DNA of 9,052 nt from Bacteroidetes bacterium UBA6063 (GTDB lineage: Bacteria; Bacteroidota; Bacteroidia; NS11-12g; UBA9320): NCBI GenBank assembly GCA_002428905.1, contig DIYD01000187.1, positions 5,232 to 14,283 on the forward strand, written 5' to 3'. The position numbers and the translations under genes were made by a program. Shown in pieces: positions 1-6,400 of this stretch. Position 1 is the stretch's first letter. Each line of letters starts with the position of its first letter. The notes beneath the pieces are model-generated. The model did not search any database. It was not told the DNA's origin and saw only the letters and a list, made by a program, of their open reading frames with translations.

Positions 1-63
1 TATCGTATTGAACAATTAACGGGCTATCGCATAGGTGAGCACAAAAACTATCAGGAGATTTAA
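1..63 (+). CDS. C-terminal end of an unidentified upstream gene (partial)
   Basis: Frame 1 is open from the first base to a TAA at 61-63 and reads YRIEQLTGYRIGEHKNYQEI. The other two forward frames hit stops within the first 21 bases. The composition is protein-like, but 20 residues are too few for a family call. The YxIxQLTG stretch is loosely reminiscent of the end of TolC-type outer-membrane efflux proteins, which would fit the metal-related genes that follow, but this is only a guess. The 64-nt gap to the next gene contains a promoter-like element, so this gene need not be co-transcribed with it. Confidence 0.5.
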   Translation, partial: YRIEQLTGYRIGEHKNYQEI

Positions 64-86
64 GACGTTAATAAGTCTAAGATATC

Positions 87-110
87 CATGACAATTCTAA
101 ATCGGTCATG
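87..110. promoter_or_regulatory. Inverted repeat, possible operator
   Basis: CATGAC at 87-92 and GTCATG at 105-110 form a perfect 6-bp dyad with a 12-nt spacer and half-sites 18 nt apart centre to centre. Allowing one extra C, the arms extend outward to AT...AT. The dyad lies immediately upstream of the TATATTTG element at 115-122 and covers the area where the -33 element would sit, which is a usual place for a repressor or activator site. There is no T-run after it, so a terminator is unlikely. No known metal-regulator consensus (CueR or CopY type) was recognised. A 6-bp dyad can also arise by chance. Confidence 0.3.
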
Positions 111-114
111 ATGT

Positions 115-122
115 TATATTTG
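115..122 (+). promoter_or_regulatory. Bacteroidota-type -7 promoter element
   Basis: TATATTTG matches the TAnnTTTG -7 consensus of the Bacteroidota primary sigma factor. No good TTG -33 element is seen at the usual 17-23 nt upstream spacing. The element ends only 5 nt before the ATG at 128, so a start site at the normal distance would fall at or within a few bases of the start codon, giving a leaderless or nearly leaderless mRNA. Confidence 0.45.
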
Positions 123-127
123 TAGAA

Positions 128-526
128 ATGAAACGCGTAATTGCCATAGCGATGTTACTAACGCTCGTGTTTAACTTCACGGGAGCTCAGGTATGCGTTG
201 AGTTTTGTAAAGACCAGATTGCTGCCATTCATTTTGGTGAAGACGAAGGGAACAGGTGCGATATGGATGGATGCGACATGTCCAAGAAGTCAAGTTGCTG
301 TACATCTAAACAAGTACAAATTGATCAACAACTGTTTGATTTTACGTTAGCGGGCTCTGAACTGAACATTTCGCAACCTATTGTCATTCTGGCTTTTACA
401 TCTTATTTAAATCTATATTCAAATCCAGATACTGACCAAACATCCAACATCAGATTTCCGGCAAGGCAATCGATACCGATTCCGAGTTTCGATGTTCGGG
501 ATTTGACTCAAATCTCACTCTGTTAA
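128..526 (+). CDS. Small exported Cys-rich protein, HYC_CC_PP-like
   Basis: This 132-residue protein starts with a signal peptide (residues 1-20, MKR then a hydrophobic run ending TGA-Q). The mature part has Cys23, Cys27, Cys44, Cys49, a Cys57-Cys58 pair and a C-terminal Cys132. The segment CDMDGCDM followed by SSCC places Met and Cys in a spacing suited to soft metals such as Cu(I). The order of an early Cys, a mid-protein CC after a basic patch and a Pro-containing tail (PIP, residues 117-119) resembles the small Bacteroidota family called HYC_CC_PP, often found beside TonB receptors and HMA proteins. Here the HYC motif is degenerate (EFC). The ATG at 128 is chosen because it gives the complete signal peptide. 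It is the first gene of the metal cluster, 55 nt before the receptor. Its biochemical role is unknown; metal binding in the periplasm is inferred. Confidence 0.75.
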   Translation: MKRVIAIAMLLTLVFNFTGAQVCVEFCKDQIAAIHFGEDEGNRCDMDGCDMSKKSSCCTSKQVQIDQQLFDFTLAGSELNISQPIVILAFTSYLNLYSNPDTDQTSNIRFPARQSIPIPSFDVRDLTQISLC

Positions 527-546
527 TTATTGACTAATCGCGAGAA

Positions 547-568
547 TCCCTACAGCTCTGGAGCAGGG
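547..568 (+). other. Small hairpin in the gap between the first two cluster genes
   Basis: CCCT (548-551) pairs with AGGG (565-568), and GCT (555-557) pairs with AGC (562-564) around a CTGG loop, with an ACA bulge on the left arm. No T-run follows, so it is not an intrinsic terminator. It could affect the relative expression of the two genes or be chance. The GGAG at 560-563 lies about 20 nt before the receptor ATG, too far to act as its ribosome binding site. Confidence 0.25.
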
Positions 569-581
569 CATGTAGACGGTT

Positions 582-2873
582 ATGTCAATTTTTAACAAAA
601 ACAAAGTGAAAAAAACAATCATATACATTTTATTGGGACTACTCCTGATAACATCAATTCTACCGACGCAGACCAATGCACAGACGGTTAGTGGTCGGGT
701 GTATGAATTGGTGAAGAACAAGAAATCGCCTTTGGCGGGAGCGGCGATAAAAGAAATAGGCTTCCCGAATGGAGTACTCACTGATGATGCGGGTGCATTC
801 GAACTAAAAATGACTACGGTACCTGGTAGACTCGAAGTGTCGTACGTTTCACATCAAACGGATACGATTGATGTGGTAAAGGCAGGGACGGTTTATGAGG
901 TGGTGTTACGTCCGAAAGCTGGTACGTTGGAAGGTACGCAGATAAATCGAAGGCGTAAGTCGTACGGTATTCGTTCGATCGATCCAAAGACAACGATTAA
1001 CCTAACCGAACGGGAATTTCAGAAGGCGGCTTGCTGTAACCTGTCAGAGAGTTTCGAAAACGCTCCAGCCATCGATGTGTCGTTTACCGATGCGGTAACC
1101 GGTACAAAACAAATAAAAATGTTAGGTCTGGCCGGCGTTTATACATCTACAACCCGGGAATTTATGCCAGCAGTTCGGGGTTTGAACTCGTTTTACGGAT
1201 TGAGTTTTATTCCAGCGGCCTGGGTCAACAGCATTCAGATAACGAAAGGAGCGGGTAGTGTTGTGAATGGTTTTGAAAGTATGACCGGACAGATTAATGT
1301 GGAGATGAAGAAACCTTTTGGGCGTGAAAATCTTATGATCGACCAATTTGTCGCTGAATCAGGGCGGTCAGAAACCGATGTAATGGTTCGTAAGGACTTG
1401 AACCAATATGTTGCCACGCAGATGTTTGCACGATTTGCGGTTCATCCGTTACAGATGGATCGGAATGGTGATGGGTTTATGGACAATACCATTGGTCAGC
1501 AGGTTCAGGTCATGAACCGCTGGCAGTTTTACTCCCCTAAAGGGTATGAAGGCCAGTTGAGCGCATCGTATAACAATACGAATCACGAAGCGGGTCAGAT
1601 GGGGGATAATCCTCTATACAGAGTACAAATCGACAACGAACAGTTCGATGTATGGGGTAAACTTGGGAAGATGTTTAAAGACAAGCCCTATAAGAGTTTT
1701 GGTTCTCAATATGCGTTTAATACCATTACCAGTCAGACTACCTATGGTAACGACACCAATCAACGTGTATTGAGTACACGGGGAAAGACGGCTTATGCAA
1801 ATCTGATGTACCAGTCAATTCTGGGAAGCACGGCTCATGAATACAAGGTTGGAGCTTCGGTTTTATCCGATTGGATGGAAGAGCGCTTTGATACCTTAAA
1901 TCTGGATCGGACAGAACATACGGTGGGTGTATTTACCGAATATACCTGGAAACCAGATTCGACCTGGGTATTGGTAGGAGGAGCTCGTATTGACCACAGT
2001 TCGTTATTCGGACTGTTTCCAACGTTCCGAATTCATGGTAAAAAGAAATCGAAGAATGATAAAACAACGCTGCGTTTTTCTGCAGGTAATGGATGGCGGA
2101 CACCGAATTTTCTGGCCCAAAACCAAAATTTATTGATTTCGAATCGGGAGATACGTATCCGAGCAGAGGAAGACGGGACAATAGGCCTTATTCAAGAGTC
2201 TTCGGTAAACACCGGATTAAGCCTCCACCACCAATTCAAACTGACGTATATGCCAGCAGAAGTGCAGATCGATTATTTCCATACACGTTTTTTCAATGAG
2301 CTACTCATGGATAGAGAAACTAACCAAATGTTGGAAATGAGGTCATTGAAAAACGGCACCATTGCCAATAGTGCACAAATTCAATTCGATCTTACACCGG
2401 TACGGCGTATGGATATACGCCTGGCATATCGCATGTTTGATGTAACAACAACATATGCCAATGGCCTGGTTTATGGCGGAAGACGCCTACAGAAGCCTTT
2501 TGTGGCAAAACATCGTGGTTTTGTAAACTGGACACAGAGCAATCGAAAGAGATTTCAATTCAGCACAACAGTTCAGTTTTATGGCCCTCAGCGTATTCCT
2601 GGAACGCAGTTCAGGCAAAATGAAACGAACTACGAAATGAGTCCGGCTTTTGTATTGTGGAATGCACAACTCAGTAAGCGATGGAAGAACAACCCCTGGG
2701 AAGTATTTGTTGGTATGGAAAACATCCTGAATAAAAAACAAGAAAGCCCTATTGCCGGAGCAGCGGATCCGTTTGGAGCGAATTTTGACGCAGCTTTGGT
2801 ATGGGGCCCCATATTTGGTCGAATGGCCTATGGAGGGTTTAGATATAGATTAAAACATAAAGACGATAAATAA
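582..2873 (+). CDS. TonB-dependent outer-membrane receptor, probable metal-related substrate
   Basis: This 763-residue protein is a ligand-gated outer-membrane transporter driven by TonB-ExbBD. A signal peptide covers residues 1-34 (KNKVKK, a hydrophobic run, then TNA-Q). Residues 36-112 are a carboxypeptidase-regulatory-like beta-sandwich (VSGRV at the start, TDDAGAFEL at 67-75) typical of Bacteroidota receptors. The plug spans about 140-246 and includes AVRGL (197-201), ITKGAGSV (220-227) and the ending GFESMTGQINV. The rest is the beta-barrel. The plug carries Cys151-Cys152 followed by NLSESFEN, a signature I associate with the receptor subgroup found beside HMA proteins. A DxNxDGxxD loop (Asp293, Asn295, Asp297, Asp301) resembles a calcium-binding turn. 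An in-frame TAG at 573-575 excludes any earlier start. It is followed after 5 nt by the HMA gene, so the two are surely co-transcribed. Substrate is not readable; copper or a chelated metal is inferred from the neighbours. Confidence 0.92.
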   Translation: MSIFNKNKVKKTIIYILLGLLLITSILPTQTNAQTVSGRVYELVKNKKSPLAGAAIKEIGFPNGVLTDDAGAFELKMTTVPGRLEVSYVSHQTDTIDVVKAGTVYEVVLRPKAGTLEGTQINRRRKSYGIRSIDPKTTINLTEREFQKAACCNLSESFENAPAIDVSFTDAVTGTKQIKMLGLAGVYTSTTREFMPAVRGLNSFYGLSFIPAAWVNSIQITKGAGSVVNGFESMTGQINVEMKKPFGRENLMIDQFVAESGRSETDVMVRKDLNQYVATQMFARFAVHPLQMDRNGDGFMDNTIGQQVQVMNRWQFYSPKGYEGQLSASYNNTNHEAGQMGDNPLYRVQIDNEQFDVWGKLGKMFKDKPYKSFGSQYAFNTITSQTTYGNDTNQRVLSTRGKTAYANLMYQSILGSTAHEYKVGASVLSDWMEERFDTLNLDRTEHTVGVFTEYTWKPDSTWVLVGGARIDHSSLFGLFPTFRIHGKKKSKNDKTTLRFSAGNGWRTPNFLAQNQNLLISNREIRIRAEEDGTIGLIQESSVNTGLSLHHQFKLTYMPAEVQIDYFHTRFFNELLMDRETNQMLEMRSLKNGTIANSAQIQFDLTPVRRMDIRLAYRMFDVTTTYANGLVYGGRRLQKPFVAKHRGFVNWTQSNRKRFQFSTTVQFYGPQRIPGTQFRQNETNYEMSPAFVLWNAQLSKRWKNNPWEVFVGMENILNKKQESPIAGAADPFGANFDAALVWGPIFGRMAYGGFRYRLKHKDDK

Positions 2874-2878
2874 ATACG

Positions 2879-3220
2879 ATGAAAAAAATAGCAATTTTAG
2901 TAATGACAATTAGCCTCGGATTAACAGTGAGTGCTAAGAGTGTGGTAACAGAATTTAAAGTTAAAGGACAGTGTCACGACTGTAAGGATCGCATAGAGCA
3001 TGCTCTTGATCTACAAGGCATTTCCTTCGCCATTTGGGATGTTGATACCAAGGTATTGACCGTGCGATACAACGACAAGCGTTTCACGGAAGATGATATT
3101 CATAAAATCATTAGTGATTTAGGTTATGCCACCAGCAAATTAGCGGCGAATAAGGAAGCTGAGGCTAAACTTCCCGGATGTTGCCAGTCGGGCAGTGGGA
3201 AGGCTTGTGAGGGGAAATAG
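2879..3220 (+). CDS. Periplasmic heavy-metal-associated (HMA) domain protein
   Basis: This 113-residue protein has a short signal peptide (residues 1-19, MKKIAILV... VSA-K), so it is exported rather than cytosolic like CopZ. Residues about 22-88 form a single ferredoxin-like HMA domain, with VVTEFKVKGQ, the metal-binding pair Cys32-His-Asp-Cys35, KDRIE, a central DVDTKVLTV strand and the closing helix DIHKIISDLGY. The site is the shortened G-x-C-x-x-C form rather than GMxCxxC. A C-terminal tail adds Cys101-Cys102 (LPGCC) and Cys110, which could be a second metal site or a docking segment. It follows the receptor stop by 5 nt in the same operon. The likely role is binding a metal ion, probably Cu(I), delivered by or destined for the receptor. 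The stop codon lies inside the first unit of the downstream 8-bp-period array. Confidence 0.88.
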   Translation: MKKIAILVMTISLGLTVSAKSVVTEFKVKGQCHDCKDRIEHALDLQGISFAIWDVDTKVLTVRYNDKRFTEDDIHKIISDLGYATSKLAANKEAEAKLPGCCQSGSGKACEGK

Positions 3221-3264
3221 ATCTTTAGATTTTTAGATATCTAGATGATTAGACTCTTAGACAG
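3217..3264 (+). repeat. 8-bp-period degenerate tandem array, NTAGAYNN x 6
   Basis: Six successive 8-base units keep the core TAGAT or TAGAC in strict register: ATAGATCT (3217), TTAGATTT (3225), TTAGATAT (3233), CTAGATGA (3241), TTAGACTC (3249) and TTAGACAG (3257). The next 8 bases, TTGACAGA, look like a decayed seventh unit. The first unit contains the TAG stop codon of the HMA gene. The units are degenerate only at positions 1 and 6-8. Function unknown. Confidence 0.6.
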
Positions 3265-3282
3265 TTGACAGATGATGGTCGA

Positions 3283-3340
3283 CTTGTGTAAGATGCACAG
3301 CCGAACACGCATGTGAACAGTCTGTGCGTTTTGACACAAG
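3283..3340 (+). other. Long RNA hairpin downstream of the metal cluster
   Basis: The left arm 3283-3300 (CTTGTGT, AAGAT, GCACAG) pairs with the right arm 3322-3340 (CTGTGC, GTTTT, one bulged G at 3333, ACACAAG). This gives 18 base pairs around a 21-nt loop, and the loop holds a smaller CAC/GTG stem (3306-3308 with 3313-3315). Two pairs are G-U wobbles when read as forward-strand RNA and become A-C mismatches on the reverse strand, which favours a forward-transcribed RNA structure. It sits 62 nt past the last gene of the cluster. No U-run follows, so it is not a textbook intrinsic terminator. It may mark or protect the 3' end of the operon mRNA. Confidence 0.55.
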
Positions 3341-3346
3341 CACATA

Positions 3347-3391
3347 TAGACGTAGAAGTTTAGATGTTTAAACCTTAAGACGATTGACACC
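3347..3391 (+). repeat. Weaker TTAGA-type array on the far side of the hairpin
   Basis: TAGAC (3347), TAGAA (3353), TTAGAT (3360), TTAAAC (3368), TTAAGAC (3375) and TTGACAC (3384) recur at spacings of about 6-9 nt. They resemble the units at 3217-3264, including the decayed TTGACA end unit. The register is looser than on the left side, so this is a weak call. Confidence 0.3.
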
Positions 3392-3405
3392 TGACTATTG
3401 ATTAT

Positions 3406-3434
3406 AAAAAAAGCCCGGGCGCTCGGCCCAGGCT
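3406..3434 (-). terminator. Intrinsic terminator of the reverse-strand T9SS gene
   Basis: Read on the reverse strand, AGCCTGGGC, a 5-nt CGAGC loop and GCCCGGGCT form a 9-bp GC-rich stem (one T-G wobble), directly followed by a run of seven T (forward-strand A at 3406-3412). It begins 45 nt after the TAG of the gene at 3480-6497. On the forward strand there is no T-run after the stem, so it acts mainly for the reverse gene. Confidence 0.9.
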
Positions 3435-3479
3435 AATCCAGTAGTAAAGTATTGTTATGAGATTAATCAAATTACTACA

Positions 3480-6400
3480 CTAGTCTTTGATTAATCTCTG
3501 ATGGTTTTCATTTCCATTCTGTAGTGTTGAAATGATGTAAATTCCTGATTTTAAATGTGATAAATCAATAGGTGTGATTTGTTTCCCATCTACATTAAAT
3601 GCACTAGAGTAAACAAGTTTCCCCGACATATCACGAACAGAAACGCTTAGATTTCCTTCAGATTCGACATCGGTGTAGATGTTAATTACGCCATTAAACG
3701 GGTTAGGAGACACCTGGATGGCGTTTACCCTATTGCTATTAAACTGCACTTTTCTAATCGGTGTTAGCGTTTCCGTACCATCGAAGTCTACCTGGCGAAG
3801 TCGGTAATACACCTTAAACTCCTTGGTGTTGATCGTATTGTCTAAGAACAAGTAATCAATGTTTTCCATGCTGTTTCCAGCGCCATTTTGATGACCAATT
3901 ACTTCAAAGTCTCTTCCGTTGTAACTACGTTCAATAACAAAGTGACTATTGTTTATTTCCGTAGCTGTAGTCCATCTGATTTCAGCTTGATGGTTTGGTT
4001 TAGACAGTGCAACAAATTCGATTAATTCAACAGGGAGTGGGGCAGGGCCTGATCCTCCACCAGCACCTCCGCCACCTCCACCTCCGGAGAACGAGGTTAC
4101 TTCGAATTCAGAGGTATGATCTCTCAAACCAAGGCCTGCATACACCCAATGAACTGTACTTCTGCTTTGCCCATTAAATAGTACCGTACCGTTAACCTCA
4201 TGCGGATTGGAAAAGGCATTGCCTTCACTCGCTTTATAAAAGTTCATGTCTGTAACAGAAGTTAGGGTACTGCTGGAAGCATGGTTTGCGAGACGAACCA
4301 CTAAACTATCATACTCTTCACCAGTGAAGTAATATCGTACTCCAACATTGCTGGTTGGTTGAGTAACAGGAGAAACATCCCAGCGACGATCAATCACAGC
4401 ATAGCCATCCTCATTTTTGATCATACCGCCACTATCATTACTGGCATAGGTAAGGTTGGCACCTAAACGAATGCGTACACTATCTGGAGGTATTATAGCA
4501 CCCGTGCCAGCAGTATCTAGTGATAGAAGTAGGTAACCGTTTTCACAATTACAGTAATGAGCCCAACCGTTGTTTGAAATCACGGTATCTGCTGTATACG
4601 TAGTAGACATGGCGGTCGGCAGCAATGTTGGAATAACGGTGGTTTGATCCGTTGGATCTGATTCTATAACACATCCATTACTGTAAGTGGCAGTTACAAC
4701 TTGAGTCGAGCTGTTGTTATTCGCATTAAACGATGAGCCAGAAGCCAATGTGGAATTGTATACCAACACACCGGGTTTGTTACTATTGTCGTTGTCGGCA
4801 TAAGCTACATATGGTCGGTTCGAATTGTCAAATCCAAGGCTCGTATACAACACGGGAATGGAGTTAATGTCTTCACTGCCAATAGTGTACCAACTGCTGC
4901 CATTAAATTTTTTTACCGTTAATCCATTGCCGTTCTTTAGGTCCTTATAAGCGATGAAAAGCGAGTCATTGTCGTTAAAAGACACCGCCAGGTTTGAGGC
5001 GGTACTATCCGTGATACCTGAAGAGCTACCCACAAACGTCCAACTACTACCATTGAATTTTTTACAATAAGCCACTGTGGCGGTGCCATAAAAAACATGT
5101 GGAACACCAGTCGAGTTGATTGCTAGTGCAGAATAACCTGCAGAAAAAGAGTGCACATCGCCTCCAATTTTTGTCCAGGTAGTGTCAACCAGCTTGTAGA
5201 CAGCAGGACTTAGTGAACCGCTACTGTATAACGCATATAAGGTGTCATTTAGCCCGACTTCAAATCCCATATTATAAAACGCACCAGCGGAGAACCCAGA
5301 GTTGCCGCGATACTCCCAGCTACTGCCATCGAAATGCATCACGGATAGTTTATTGGAATTTGAACCATCACCGAATGCAACAAAAAGACTATCATCCGAA
5401 TCGACCTGTACCTTTATATTACTCGCACTACCCGGTGTGAACCCTGCAGAACCAACCGCCGACCAAGAGCCATTATACTTCATGATAGTGAGTTCATGCG
5501 AATTACTGTGGTCAGTATAACCGACATATATGTTGTCGTCACTATCGATAATCATATCAATATATGTTGCTCTTCCTGCAGAAAAGCCTGCCGATCCTAC
5601 AATTTCCCAAGAAGAGCCGTTATACTTTTTTACGGTTAATTTCCGACTGTTGGATAAGTCTTCATATGCCACGTAAGGGTTACCATCGCTATCAAAAGCT
5701 AAGCTTGTATAGTTACCGCTTGAATCAGCGATGTGCGCAGGGCCTTGATTTACCCATGTGTTTATACCCGACAAATTACTCCAGGCGTATGAAGCGCCAC
5801 TAACCGAATCCACTTTTAGATTTACACTTCCAGCAGCCTTTCCGCAGCCAGAAATAATAGGTTTACCCGGGTGTGCAACTACATTTAAGGCAACAAAACC
5901 GCTATCGCCAGCGAAACTGCTTACACGATTTTCCGAACGGCAATAATAGGTTGCGTTTTGATCTGGTGTTGTAATCGAGATGGATGTTCCGCTATCAATT
6001 CCCGTACCTGAGATTGTATCTTTATACCAATACCAATTGGTTCCACTACTTAGTGTTCCATCCACATACAAGGTCACCAGGTTACCAATACATGGTGTAG
6101 TATCTTCTGCGGTAACTGTTGCTATATCTGAACTGCCACCAACACAAGTTGTGGTTGCAACACCTGGAACCGGAGCCGCACCATAGTACTGGTACCAGGT
6201 CGTTACCAGGTCTGGAGAAGTGCCAATTCCAAAATAATAATTGGTACCTACATAAGGTGATTTGTCCGCACATATGAACCAATATCCACTTGCATCCTTG
6301 CTAACATACATAGTTCCGGAGGCATTTTCGTAATATGCAAGTCCGTAAAGGTTTGTACCAGAAGCCAACTCATACGTGTCATTACACGCAGCGGTTCCAG

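Noticed and set aside
570..575. ATGTAG start-stop just before the receptor ATG
   Set aside because: A minimal start-stop could in theory affect translation, but a single occurrence with no ribosome binding site is expected by chance.
527..781. 84-residue reverse open frame across the receptor start
   Set aside because: It overlaps the receptor signal peptide and gap region, has no recognisable features, and the receptor frame is strongly supported.
1122..2812. Several reverse and alternate-frame open frames inside the receptor gene
   Set aside because: They are shadows of a long, well-supported coding region and none reads like a known protein.
3283..3340. Intrinsic terminator for the forward cluster
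   Set aside because: The stem is long but only moderately GC-rich and is followed by CACATATAG rather than a T-run, so it was listed as an RNA hairpin instead.
3217..3391. CRISPR array
   Set aside because: The repeat unit is only 8 bases with degenerate filler, no 20-40 base spacers, and no cas genes nearby.
5213..6282. Forward-strand and alternate-frame open frames of 60-80 residues opposite the T9SS gene
   Set aside because: They lie entirely within the reverse-strand gene, arise from its low-complexity repeats, and have no signal or domain pattern.
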